A stretch of 64,000 nucleotides of DNA from Fulvivirgaceae bacterium JP3-4 (GTDB lineage: Bacteria > Bacteroidota > Bacteroidia > Cytophagales > Cyclobacteriaceae). Shown here piece after piece: positions 16,524 to 25,521 of the stretch (the first letter of the stretch is position 1; every line of letters begins with the position of its first letter). The DNA lies in the NCBI GenBank assembly GCA_029309925.1, contig JARKND010000001.1, positions 1 to 64,000 on the forward strand, written 5' to 3'. The position numbers were made by a program, and so were the translations under genes. A model generated the notes under the pieces. It worked only from the letters and a program-made list of their open reading frames with translations. It was not told the origin of the DNA and did no database searches.

Positions 16524-17611
16524 TGAAGATCTGTCATGTATCATTTGGCAGATTGAAAACGGGGCCGCATGAATGGCTTGCGTCTGTCCCGTACTTTACA
16601 AAGATACTTACCAGCCTGTCGGAGAGACACGAGGTTATAAGTTTCCACTACGCAGACCAATCGACCTCGGTTGTTTACGGCAATTTGACCTACAGGTTTT
16701 TGCGAGCGTCAATATTTGAGACGTTTTCAGTCGGTAGGTTACTGCAGGAAGTGAACAAGGCAGGACCAGAGGTGGTTATCGTTCACGGCTTTCATTCAGC
16801 GTGGATGACTTATCAATTTGTGCGACATTTTCCGGCCGCAACCACTTACCTTCAGCACCACGGTGAGCGATGTTTTACCGGTGGAAAGCGTTTTCTTCAC
16901 AAAAGAACTGATCAATATGTTCGCGGTTATTTCTTTTCTTCAATCGCAGAAGGACGAGAATGGGTAAATGCCGGGCTGATTTCAAACTCCGACAAGGTCA
17001 AGGAGTTGCTCGAGGTGACATCTTCGTTTTCGGGCAAGGATCGTGACCAACCGCGCGAGCATCCGCTGAGCTTTCTTTGGGTGGGCAGGCTCGATGAGAA
17101 CAAAGATCCATTTACGCTGGTTGATGGTTTCATCACTTTTCTCAAAGCTCACCCTCACGCCACCGTTGACATTTTTTTTAAAGAATCACAGTTACTTGAT
17201 GACTTAAAGGCCAGAATAAAAGGCCATGAACAAAACATTCGTTTGAGAGGTTTCGTCCCGCATGCTGAAATGGAGGCATGGTTCACGAAGTCTGACTTCA
17301 TCATTTCAACATCACAATATGAGGTTGCCGGAGTTTCTGTTCTCGAAGCCATGTCGTGCGGATGTATTCCCATCCTTACTGACATCCCGGCTTTTCAAAA
17401 AATTTCCAATAAAGGCACAGTTGGGCTGCTGTTTCAGAGTCAGTCATCCCAGGCGTTAGCCGCTGCGTTGGAACGCGCCTGCCACTTAGATATTTCGAAG
17501 GAGCGCGCAAAAGTCGCAAGACACTTTGATGCCAATCTATCGGCCTCCGCGGTAGCAGCGCAAGTCATCAGCCTGATCGGTGAAAAAGAGCGATCATCTC
17601 CCGAACGCTAG
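16523..17611 (+). CDS. GT4-family glycosyltransferase
   Basis: Retaining GT-B glycosyltransferase that probably adds a sugar to a surface polysaccharide or glycolipid. The C-terminal donor domain has FLWVGRLDENKDPFTLVDGF and the EX7E-type motif in EVAGVSVLEAMSCGCIPI, which are typical GT4 features. The N-terminal domain contains VVIVHGFHSAWMTY. It is translationally coupled to the flavin-reductase-like gene and overlaps the convergent GT4 gene by 44 bases, so the two ends cannot be transcribed fully at the same time without antisense RNA. Confidence 0.88.
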   Translation: MKICHVSFGRLKTGPHEWLASVPYFTKILTSLSERHEVISFHYADQSTSVVYGNLTYRFLRASIFETFSVGRLLQEVNKAGPEVVIVHGFHSAWMTYQFVRHFPAATTYLQHHGERCFTGGKRFLHKRTDQYVRGYFFSSIAEGREWVNAGLISNSDKVKELLEVTSSFSGKDRDQPREHPLSFLWVGRLDENKDPFTLVDGFITFLKAHPHATVDIFFKESQLLDDLKARIKGHEQNIRLRGFVPHAEMEAWFTKSDFIISTSQYEVAGVSVLEAMSCGCIPILTDIPAFQKISNKGTVGLLFQSQSSQALAAALERACHLDISKERAKVARHFDANLSASAVAAQVISLIGEKERSSPER

Positions 17612-18617
17612 TTTCCATGTTGCGTGCAATCACTGGCGATGGGTCCAGCTTGCCTTCCAGAAGCTCAGATATTCTATTCAACATTTCCGTTTTGTTTTTA
17701 ACAACATGCCAGTGCTTCACCGGATGATTTTCGGCATAGGTGAAACTCACCACCTGGCATCCGTTGGCGAGCGCTTCCAGGCAAACCGTGCTATAGCCTT
17801 CGTAAGCGGATGGATGGACAAAAATTTTTGCGCGGCTCATCCAGTCCATTAGACTTGCGTGATGGGCTTCACCTTTCAGTTGAAAATTTCCGGTAAGGTC
17901 AAGCGCTACGATTTGTTTTCTCAGATTTGCCTCTTCGGGTCCCTTCCCGAAAAGGATGGCGTTGATGTTTTTATTTTTTTTTCTCAAATCCGAAACGATA
18001 TCTACAAACACATTGTATTGTTTCAATGTGATCAAGGAACCTGCGCCCATTAAATCGATCTCGCGTTCGTTGTTCGTGAATGTTGGAAGCACACCATTGC
18101 AGATCACATGGCCAACTTTGATCGAATGGTTTTTTTCAAATTCCTGCTTAAGGAAATCTGACATTGCCACAAGGTCATCAGGTCGCGGCCTTATCCATTT
18201 GACAAATCCGTTTCGCTCGCGTGCATCTTGTCCGGAGATCCAGATCTTGTGTTGGAATTTTTTGGACGCAGCAAACGCCTGGCCGATCAAAGCAGTTTCA
18301 TTGCACCAGAAACTGAGAATACCCAAAATACTCCTGCCTTTTGTCAGTTTCCGCAAAAGTGCGTAAGCCCTTAACCAAAGCACCGGCCGCAGTATACCGC
18401 TGTTTTTTTTTCCGTTCAACGGATAAACTTCAATCCCATTCCACACGTAAGTGTCTGCATCGTATGGATATTGAAGTGCAACGATTTTAATCTCTAACGC
18501 TGGGAACAATCGTTTGACGGTTAATACAAAAAGTTGCTGTGATGGAAGGCAGGTGGAATCGTTCTCATCTTTTGGGAACCCAGGTGTTATGATTATAAGT
18601 GTCTTGCCCTCTTTCAT
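17568..18617 (-). CDS. GT4-family glycosyltransferase
   Basis: The 349-residue GT-B protein begins with a Rossmann strand (KTLIIITPGFPKDEND) and has the donor-site motif EGYSTVCLEALANGCQVVSF, with the two glutamates of the EX7E pattern. AILFGKGPEEANLR and LKGEAHHASLMDWMSRAKIFVHPS are further GT4 hallmarks. It is the last gene of the eleven-gene minus-strand operon and overlaps the preceding methyltransferase by 4 bases (ATGA). Confidence 0.88.
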   Translation of the reverse strand: MKEGKTLIIITPGFPKDENDSTCLPSQQLFVLTVKRLFPALEIKIVALQYPYDADTYVWNGIEVYPLNGKKNSGILRPVLWLRAYALLRKLTKGRSILGILSFWCNETALIGQAFAASKKFQHKIWISGQDARERNGFVKWIRPRPDDLVAMSDFLKQEFEKNHSIKVGHVICNGVLPTFTNNEREIDLMGAGSLITLKQYNVFVDIVSDLRKKNKNINAILFGKGPEEANLRKQIVALDLTGNFQLKGEAHHASLMDWMSRAKIFVHPSAYEGYSTVCLEALANGCQVVSFTYAENHPVKHWHVVKNKTEMLNRISELLEGKLDPSPVIARNMETSVREMIALFHRSG

Positions 18618-19396
18618 TTTGCGATTTTAACCCACGGGAACGGAGAATCCACCGTAAACTTTCTTTTGATCTTCGCCAAAAGATCAGAAGGGTCAAATAA
18701 CAGCTGCGGATTGAACTCAGCCAGGTCGTCTTCAGTATGATGGTGGTAATGCTCCACCATGGCCGAACGTTGCGAAGCAAAATAATCTGCTGATCGTTTT
18801 TGCGCATCGCTGACAACATCACGCGTGTAAATCGGACTGTCGAGAATATGAAGTTCACCGCTGTCTGCCAGTAGGGATTTCACCTTTGCGATCAGTTGCG
18901 GAATATCATGGAAGTATTGAATGCTGCTCGCGAGGATGACGTAATTGAATTTTATAGTAAGATTCAATTCAAAAATATTGGCGAGCATGAAGGAAAGATT
19001 TTCGGCTTGTTTGAAAACACGCGCTGCCTGTAACAATTCAGTTATGTTTACATCGAGGCCAACGATTTCGGTACCCTCCATCTTTGAAAGATTATGAGCA
19101 AGCCATCCATTTCCGCAGCCGACCTCGAGAATGCTCCGGGCCCCAGCGTTCTGTTGGAGATATTTCATCAGTCGCTGCATTGAACGCTTTCGGATTTCCC
19201 ATTCTTTGACGAGTGGGTGGTCTCTGTTAATGTCAGGAAGGGTAGCGAGTTGACCATCGTCATAAACCCGTCCCTCTTTGCTGCGAAGATCGAGGTATGT
19301 CTGCTCGAAAGTGTCTGTCGTAAATCTTGTGTGGATAAAAATTCCATCACGCTCAAAAAAGTTGCTGTCGGTCCGAAGTGCTTCCCGGGTAGTCAT
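18614..19396 (-). CDS. class I SAM methyltransferase
   Basis: A 260-residue methyltransferase with canonical motif I (ILEVGCGNGWLAHNL near residue 85), motif II GLDVNITELLQAA, and VILASSIQYFHD as motif IV. The substrate may be a sugar or lipid, given the context. The start was placed at ATG 19396, which overlaps the upstream gene's TGA (TGATG), rather than at earlier codons inside that gene. No membrane segments are seen. Confidence 0.8.
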   Translation of the reverse strand: MTTREALRTDSNFFERDGIFIHTRFTTDTFEQTYLDLRSKEGRVYDDGQLATLPDINRDHPLVKEWEIRKRSMQRLMKYLQQNAGARSILEVGCGNGWLAHNLSKMEGTEIVGLDVNITELLQAARVFKQAENLSFMLANIFELNLTIKFNYVILASSIQYFHDIPQLIAKVKSLLADSGELHILDSPIYTRDVVSDAQKRSADYFASQRSAMVEHYHHHTEDDLAEFNPQLLFDPSDLLAKIKRKFTVDSPFPWVKIAK

Positions 19397-20190
19397 CACG
19401 GTGTGTATTGAAACGTAACAATGATGTGATCGCCCCAACGGTTGAATGGAAAATGATTTCTTAGCCGGTGATCAAGCTGGGTGAGCATCCGGTCCAGTCG
19501 AGGATATCTTTGAGGAAAATTGTTAGTATGCGGTGAAGGCGATAAAATCGCAAGCCCTTCAGATTTGATGAATCGGAATCGCGAGTCAAACGAATTTCTG
19601 ATCGAACGCAGCGAATGATAGTATGTTTTGAAATAGGCACCTTCGAGGTGCGCGATTGTTCCACCACGATGGAACCTTCGGAGTGCTTTCCTTCCATTCT
19701 TGATTAGTCCTGCAATCTCCCACGGACAAACCCGGGGCATGATCACAAAGGTCACATGCCCGCCTGGCTTCAGCAAGGCAGGAAAATGTACGGTGACTTT
19801 TTTAAGATCGTCAGTACAGTTGAGTCCTCCGAAGTTTGAAAAAATAAAATCAAAGCTTCGTTCCTGAATTCGATCGAGATCGGTGAACGACAACTGCTGA
19901 AAAGTTATTTTGTCATTAACAGCCTGCGTCTTTAAACCGATCTGCTCAACCATTCCCGGGGATATATCGGTTGCGTGTACGCGATGGCCGAGCGCTGTGA
20001 AATAGAGCGCATCGATGCCGGTGCCTGCATTCAGTTCAAGGATATCTGAAGACGGTCGAAGCAATTGCTCAACGTGTTGGTAGATCTGCTGTCGCATCCG
20101 TTGAAGCACAGGATTTTTAGTGTCTTCATCGTCAAAATGAGAAGACTGTCTGCTGAATGCAATGCCTGGAGGTGAAAGTGTTGGATGCAA
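19396..20190 (-). CDS. class I SAM methyltransferase with E-x-N-x-G-T-G motif
   Basis: Motif I reads ILELNAGTGIDALYF, so the first glycine of the usual ExGxGxG is an asparagine. FSNFGGLNCTDDL follows at motif IV. The neighbouring gene at 20194 has the same substitution and the same SNFGG segment, so the two are tandem paralogues. The only in-frame start before motif I with a sensible N-terminus is TTG at 20190. The later part includes FVIMPRVCPWEIAGLI, shared with the paralogue. A small-molecule or lipid substrate is likely. Confidence 0.78.
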   Translation of the reverse strand: MHPTLSPPGIAFSRQSSHFDDEDTKNPVLQRMRQQIYQHVEQLLRPSSDILELNAGTGIDALYFTALGHRVHATDISPGMVEQIGLKTQAVNDKITFQQLSFTDLDRIQERSFDFIFSNFGGLNCTDDLKKVTVHFPALLKPGGHVTFVIMPRVCPWEIAGLIKNGRKALRRFHRGGTIAHLEGAYFKTYYHSLRSIRNSFDSRFRFIKSEGLAILSPSPHTNNFPQRYPRLDRMLTQLDHRLRNHFPFNRWGDHIIVTFQYTP

Positions 20191-20193
20191 AAA

Positions 20194-20991
20194 TTACTTC
20201 AATTGTAAATCTACAATGAAGTTATCTGACATTCCCGACAACAGCGAGCTTTGACCGAATTTTTTTTCGAAGTCGTTAAGGCTAAAGAGCCATTTCTTGC
20301 GAAGCTTGAAGAATCTTTCAAGATATACGGAGGGCAAGGTGACACCAATGGGTTTACAACTCACCATCTGGAACTTTTCCTTTGACCATGCTTTGATCTG
20401 GCGGGGCGAGTAGAACCAGGTGCGGATGTCTGATCCTTCATGGCTTGATATTACTTCATTTGACGTAAAGCGCCTGAATGCCTTCTTCATCTGCAGTCGC
20501 AACAGAAAAAACACAGTTTCCCACGCGCAAAATTTGGGCATCACCACACCGATGAATCTTCCGCCTGGTTTCAAAATGTGTGGTAGTTTGTTCAGGAGTT
20601 TTTTAAGTGACTCCGGGTTGATAGCGTTAATGCCACCAAAGTTTGAAAATACGAGATCGAACTTTTTATCAAAAAGCGTTTCGTTAAAGTTGTCCAGATC
20701 AACATAATGGGAGCTGATGGTATGTTGCATCGAAAACTGATTGGACTTTTTTTCAGTTACTTTCATCATCTCGGCACCGATGTCGGTTGCAACCATATTG
20801 AAACCACGTTCACCAAAAAGATCTGCATCATCGCCCGAGCCGTAGTTCAGTTCGAGCATTTCAAATCCTTTAAGCTGGGGGATAATTTTTTCAACGTAGC
20901 CCCAGACCCGTTTGCGCTGCAACTGGCCGATGGCACTTCTGCTGAACATGGAGTTATAAGGGCTTGCAATATGATCAAAAGGTAATGCCAT
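20194..20991 (-). CDS. class I SAM methyltransferase, paralogue of the next gene
   Basis: A 265-residue methyltransferase with motif I MLELNYGSGDDADLF, again with Asn in place of the first glycine. It also shares LVFSNFGGINAINPESL and IGVVMPKFCAWETVFFLL with its neighbour. The Cys-Ala/Pro-Trp-Glu segment after the last strand seems specific to this pair. It lies 3 bases from the next gene and 2 bases from the radical SAM gene upstream, so the three are probably translated together and may act on the same product. Confidence 0.8.
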   Translation of the reverse strand: MALPFDHIASPYNSMFSRSAIGQLQRKRVWGYVEKIIPQLKGFEMLELNYGSGDDADLFGERGFNMVATDIGAEMMKVTEKKSNQFSMQHTISSHYVDLDNFNETLFDKKFDLVFSNFGGINAINPESLKKLLNKLPHILKPGGRFIGVVMPKFCAWETVFFLLRLQMKKAFRRFTSNEVISSHEGSDIRTWFYSPRQIKAWSKEKFQMVSCKPIGVTLPSVYLERFFKLRKKWLFSLNDFEKKFGQSSLLSGMSDNFIVDLQLK

Positions 20992-20993
20992 TT

Positions 20994-22451
20994 TTACACC
21001 GTTTCTAGCTTTCTCAATTTTACTGCGTGTGCAAAGGTTGAAGGAATGTAATATGCGGTAGCAAGTCCATTGCGAATGTCCCTGTAGTTAAGACGCAAAG
21101 GATCGGCCATAAGTTTCTTAATTGCCAAATAACCTTTGTGCTTTCTGTACATGCTGTGGACGTAGCGGTGTAATTGCCGATAATATGCCGTGCTGAACGT
21201 ACTTTCAAACATCATCGCTAAATCATCTGAATCGCTCCAATTCCTCTTCTCCTTTAGCTGATCTTTGACATTTTCATAAAATTTTGTGCCGGGCAATGGA
21301 TAGGATACGGAAATTCCTACCTCATCGGGCATTGATTTCAACACCATTGCGATAGTCTCTTCAATGTCTTCCTTGGTTTCTCCGGAATAGCCAAATTGCA
21401 GGAAGTAGGCGACCTTTATGTTTCTGCTTCGCAACCGGTCACTCGCTTCATGAATTTGCGCGATCGAAGTTCCTTTGTCCATCGCATCGAGGATTTTCTG
21501 TGAGCCGGATTCTGCGCCTACCCACACCGTTTCTGCTCCTGAGTTTGCCAGTGCATCAACCACCCCATCATCGCACAGCAGATCGACCCGCGATTGGATT
21601 TTATAGCGAATTCTGATACTCCGTGCGTTAAGTAAAGCAGAAAACTGTTGGACCCATCCTGGCTTCAGTCCGAAAATGTCATCACAAAACCACAGGTGGT
21701 CTGGAGAAAAAATTTCCAACAGATACTCAATCTCTTTCACAACGTTTGCGGGCGATCGTGAAGTATACCGGTTGCCATAAATTGGTTTAGCGCACCAGTT
21801 GCATTTAAAAGGACATCCGCGGGTAGTAGCAACATTGAGAGAAAAGTAGCCGTGATGCTTTTTCCAAATCTTCCTGTATGCATCAACATCAACCAAATCC
21901 CAGGCAGGCAGCGGCAATTCATCGAGATTTTTGATTAACGTTCTGACTGAATTTACGATGGTTTTCCCCCGCCTCCGATAAACGATCCCAGCCACGACAG
22001 CCGGATCCTTGCGCGCATCGAGTGTTATCAAAAGCTCGCGCAGTGTCTCTTCTCCTTCACCTTTTATGACGAAATCAACGCTGTGTGGGAAATATTTTTC
22101 ATAGTGGTCTGCGGCATCAGACGAAGCAACGATTACCGTGCACCCGAACTTACTTGCAACCTTCGACATCTCAAAAGCAGCTTCACGCATTTTTGTGAGG
22201 CACATCTTTGTGAGATAGTTGAAAGAATCGTCATAGATCACAAAATACTGCGGATGTTCATTCCGCAGAAAATCATTGAGTTGGTCATGTCCTTCACGAA
22301 GGTTAGTGTCGAACAGGGCCACATTAAAACCGCTTTCGCGGATGACAGACGCTGCAAGAATGGTTGCAAGTGGCGGATATGGTTGCTTGAACCGCCATTG
22401 TTTCGGATCAAAATGGTAAAAGTATGAATGCGCAAACAGAACTTTACTCAT
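20994..22451 (-). CDS. B12-binding-type radical SAM protein
   Basis: A 485-residue protein with an N-terminal cobalamin-binding-type domain (about 1-170, ending VDFVIKGEGEETLRELL) and radical SAM motif CPFKCNWC near residue 215. The glycine-rich VWVGAESGSQKILDAMDKG is typical of B12-binding radical SAM proteins. A C-terminal part of about 100 residues is specific to this type. ATGA overlap with the nucleotidyltransferase-like gene. The substrate is unknown; in such clusters these enzymes often methylate or rearrange lipid or sugar carbons (inference). Confidence 0.82.
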   Translation of the reverse strand: MSKVLFAHSYFYHFDPKQWRFKQPYPPLATILAASVIRESGFNVALFDTNLREGHDQLNDFLRNEHPQYFVIYDDSFNYLTKMCLTKMREAAFEMSKVASKFGCTVIVASSDAADHYEKYFPHSVDFVIKGEGEETLRELLITLDARKDPAVVAGIVYRRRGKTIVNSVRTLIKNLDELPLPAWDLVDVDAYRKIWKKHHGYFSLNVATTRGCPFKCNWCAKPIYGNRYTSRSPANVVKEIEYLLEIFSPDHLWFCDDIFGLKPGWVQQFSALLNARSIRIRYKIQSRVDLLCDDGVVDALANSGAETVWVGAESGSQKILDAMDKGTSIAQIHEASDRLRSRNIKVAYFLQFGYSGETKEDIEETIAMVLKSMPDEVGISVSYPLPGTKFYENVKDQLKEKRNWSDSDDLAMMFESTFSTAYYRQLHRYVHSMYRKHKGYLAIKKLMADPLRLNYRDIRNGLATAYYIPSTFAHAVKLRKLETV

Positions 22452-23374
22452 AATACTTCCATCTTTTTTGTCAATGTAGCTACGCGCTTGTTGTATGCAT
22501 CCATTATTTTCTTCTGAAAGTTCCGCGGATGATTTTTTGACACATGTTCAGTACTCTTAAATGCAATCCTGAAGTCGTGTTGATCATATGCATTTCCGTA
22601 GCGCTTACGCCAGCGCTCTAAAGTTATGTTTCGGAACCATCGGTTTAGATATCGTGCAAGGAGAACGTTGAGCATGCCTTCTGCGAAGCGTTTCAAAAAA
22701 GGCGTTTTCAGTTCCCGATAAAGGCCGGTGCGTTTTTTGTAATTTGGAAAAGTTTGTTTCAGCCAGCGCTCATTCGCAGAAATCAACTGATTGTACAATG
22801 TGGATCCGGTGAGCGGAAGGACAGTCGCCAGTTCTGTCGCAGTGAAAATATTTTTCTCATCGATCTCCAGATGTTCCGTGTCTACAAAATAGTTGATACA
22901 AAATTGCTGATGAGAATTTTTCAGAAATAACCTTTTATATACCACTAGCAGCATGCGACTGATCCAGATGCGGTTTGGAGCACAGACAATAAAGAAGTCA
23001 AAGTCGGATTTATCCTCCATAAAGTTTTTTGAGAATGAACCGGACGCCATGACCGCGCGGACAAATGGAAATCCAAAAATAAGGTTTGCCTTCCTTCGCA
23101 CTGCCGGGAGTAGCAGGTCGGCCAGCCAGTTTCCTTTAATTCTTCGCTCGAACAACTTTGGTTCGAACTGTAGCGAATACAACTCTCCCGCTTTAAGAAT
23201 TTGTCCAGCCTCCACAAGCCTTCCCAATCCTTCATCGACATTTGCTTTTGATGCCTGAGTATCGAGCAAGTTACAGATTTCACCCGACTGCAAAGGATAG
23301 TTGAAGATATCGAAATACGTCATGGTGCGAAGAATCGCGTCATCAATTGCGATATCGTTACTAGTTTCTGACAC
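22448..23374 (-). CDS. nucleotidyltransferase-fold protein with N-terminal winged helix
   Basis: Residues about 105-130 show the minimal nucleotidyltransferase signature GSFSKNFMEDKSDFDFFIV (GS then DxD), as in pol beta-type enzymes. The first 70 residues look like a winged helix (YFDIFNYPLQSGEICNLLD, then LVEAGQILKAGELYSL). A basic, aromatic C-terminal region follows. The start is GTG 23374, overlapping the previous gene by 14 bases. It is unusual inside a glycan operon. It could adenylylate or uridylylate a substrate or act as a sensor; no function is assigned. Confidence 0.65.
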   Translation of the reverse strand: MSETSNDIAIDDAILRTMTYFDIFNYPLQSGEICNLLDTQASKANVDEGLGRLVEAGQILKAGELYSLQFEPKLFERRIKGNWLADLLLPAVRRKANLIFGFPFVRAVMASGSFSKNFMEDKSDFDFFIVCAPNRIWISRMLLVVYKRLFLKNSHQQFCINYFVDTEHLEIDEKNIFTATELATVLPLTGSTLYNQLISANERWLKQTFPNYKKRTGLYRELKTPFLKRFAEGMLNVLLARYLNRWFRNITLERWRKRYGNAYDQHDFRIAFKSTEHVSKNHPRNFQKKIMDAYNKRVATLTKKMEVL

Positions 23375-24701
23375 TTGCTAATTTTAGTGAGGGAGATTGA
23401 ACACGACTTCGTTGAAACGGTAACACGGAAAAGAAGATACTAAAAAAAACGACCCCGCGCTGCATTTCAAGCACACTTTCTGTAAAGCACACGGCAAGAA
23501 ATAGTGTCATAAATCCGAGGAATACAATATCGCGGTGCTGCCAGGCTTTCAGAATACCAGTTACTACAAATCCAAGAAATAACAGAAGGCCTAACGCCCC
23601 CATTCCAATCAAAATAAACAGGTATTGGTTATGAGGATTATAAGTATTGAGTACATTTTTTACACCGTACTGTTCCGCCACTTGCTTAACGCGAGCCTCT
23701 ACATCGCCTGTGCCAGCTCCAAACAATAAATCTGATTTGAGGTAAGCTCTCGTTGACAGCCACCAGAGAGACGCGCGTATACTCGTAGAATTATTATATG
23801 TTTTGTTTTCAGTGATGGACAAATTGGTGAGCACAATTTCATCTACCTGCCTGTACCTAGTCACCGGATTTATTAACATGCCTGCAATGAGCAAGGCAAT
23901 GAAAATCAAAAGGCTTAACCCACTGAGTAATCTGTTGCTTCGTTTGATTAATTCAGAAAGAAGCAATGCAACGAGGAAAAATAGCAGTATAGCCAAAACA
24001 GCTCTTGATGCGAGCAAAACAATCGAACCGGTGAAGAATGCGATCAGCGCGATTAGTCCGAGCGATTTCCAGCGCGAAAGCGAAGATTCAAGGCTGCGCA
24101 CAGCAAGAATGATGACACAAAATGCTGCGTACATTGAAAGGTAGGTCGGGTGCATCTTGATACCAGAGGCCAACGCTACATAGGAAAAGAACAACCAGTG
24201 TTCATTGTATTCTTTCTGCTGCCAGAAATCTGACGATGACAAATAGCTGATGGATTGAATTCCAATCTCACCTGCCCGGAATCTCTCAAATTGTTGCCAC
24301 GCCTCGAAATAACACGTAACCAGCGCAATAAAACACGCTGCACAGAAAAGAGATAGAATGTTTTTTACAACGCGTTCCGAAATGGGAGTCCATGTCGCGA
24401 ATGCGATGGGAAGCAAAATGAAAAATGCTTTCTTTTCAATCGCAAACCACGCTAGTGTTTTGTTTTCGCTATAGGTTACCCCTGCAAACATCATCACGGC
24501 AAACCCTGCAAGCGCAATAATTTGGAAGTTGCCACGAAGCGTTTGAAGTTTTTCCTGCAGTGTTTTATCAAACAATGAGAGAACAAGAAAGATGATGATC
24601 ATGATGTGGCATGCCGTCATTGAAAACGGCATGCTAATTACACCACCGTACAGACTGTACGTGGCAAGTTGCCTGATCTGATTGCTTCGCTCACTATTCA
24701 C
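23361..24701 (-). CDS. O-antigen ligase or polymerase-like membrane protein (Wzy/WaaL type)
   Basis: About ten hydrophobic segments and a large periplasmic loop carrying YNPHNQYLFILIGMGALG, the His-Asn-x-Tyr-Leu pattern of Wzy_C/O-antigen ligase proteins. Such proteins join or polymerise lipid-linked glycans on the periplasmic face. GTG 24701 is preferred as the start, overlapping the upstream GT2 gene by 8 bases; an ATG at 24788 would extend the cytosolic N-terminus. A second protein of the same type lies at 26238. Confidence 0.75.
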   Translation of the reverse strand: MNSERSNQIRQLATYSLYGGVISMPFSMTACHIMIIIFLVLSLFDKTLQEKLQTLRGNFQIIALAGFAVMMFAGVTYSENKTLAWFAIEKKAFFILLPIAFATWTPISERVVKNILSLFCAACFIALVTCYFEAWQQFERFRAGEIGIQSISYLSSSDFWQQKEYNEHWLFFSYVALASGIKMHPTYLSMYAAFCVIILAVRSLESSLSRWKSLGLIALIAFFTGSIVLLASRAVLAILLFFLVALLLSELIKRSNRLLSGLSLLIFIALLIAGMLINPVTRYRQVDEIVLTNLSITENKTYNNSTSIRASLWWLSTRAYLKSDLLFGAGTGDVEARVKQVAEQYGVKNVLNTYNPHNQYLFILIGMGALGLLLFLGFVVTGILKAWQHRDIVFLGFMTLFLAVCFTESVLEMQRGVVFFSIFFSVLPFQRSRVQSPSLKLASVRN

Positions 24702-25521
24702 CTGAGAACTTAAGGAGGATGCGTTGATTGATCGAATCGCGTTCACTGTCAGTGAACCATCCCCATTTGTTAAAATACCGGATGGCACTGAAAATATGAT
24801 GCATCATAATTACGATGTTCTTATAGGAAGCACGCTGGTTGTGATGATAAATGACAGCTTCCGGATAGAACACCGTGCGGTAATGCTTATGGATCCTTCT
24901 GGTAAGGTCTGTGTCCTCAGTGTACAGGAAAATGTTTTCATCAAAGAGCCCAACCTTCTCCAACGTGGCAACGCGGAGAAACATAAAGCATCCCGAAAGG
25001 AATGGCACGTCCATCACGGTATTGTAGCCTGTAAAATGCATCTCATACCAATGATTCATCTTGTTGAGAAGGTTGGAATTGAATTTGAGGAACCTTCTTG
25101 AAAAAAGCGTGACGGGTGAGGGAAGCAGTTTACAAAGAGGCTGCAGTCTTCCATCCGGGTAGAGCACTTTCGGCATAAGCAGTCCCACCTGCTCATTATC
25201 CTGCATATAAAGAAACAATTTCTCTGTTACCGCCTGGTCAAAGTACACATCGGGGTTAAGGATAATATGATACTGTGTCTTGTGTTCCAGGGCCTTTCGT
25301 AGGGCGATATTATGTCCCGCACCAAAGCCGATGTTCCTGTTATTGAAAATGTAAGTGACACGTTCACTGTCAAACATACCGCGAAAAGTGTCTGTTGGAG
25401 AGTTGTCGATGAGGTAAAGCCTGGAGCTCGCGGTGCTTGCGAGAAAGCTTTCGACAGCCTGCATGAGCATCTCGGGGTCGTTCTTATAAATGACGATGGA
25501 GGCGGAAATATCAGCGTGCAT
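24694..25521 (-). CDS. GT2-family glycosyltransferase, rhamnosyltransferase-like
   Basis: A 275-residue inverting GT-A glycosyltransferase. The first strand is SIVIYKNDPEML, the DxD-equivalent is in ILNPDVYFDQ near residue 95, and a later FMFLRVATLEKVGLFDENIFLYTEDTDL segment is typical of the rhamnosyltransferase-like GT2 group. It would transfer a nucleotide-activated sugar to a growing chain in the cytosol. It overlaps the preceding GT2 by 11 bases. Confidence 0.88.
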   Translation of the reverse strand: MHADISASIVIYKNDPEMLMQAVESFLASTASSRLYLIDNSPTDTFRGMFDSERVTYIFNNRNIGFGAGHNIALRKALEHKTQYHIILNPDVYFDQAVTEKLFLYMQDNEQVGLLMPKVLYPDGRLQPLCKLLPSPVTLFSRRFLKFNSNLLNKMNHWYEMHFTGYNTVMDVPFLSGCFMFLRVATLEKVGLFDENIFLYTEDTDLTRRIHKHYRTVFYPEAVIYHHNQRASYKNIVIMMHHIFSAIRYFNKWGWFTDSERDSINQRILLKFSGE

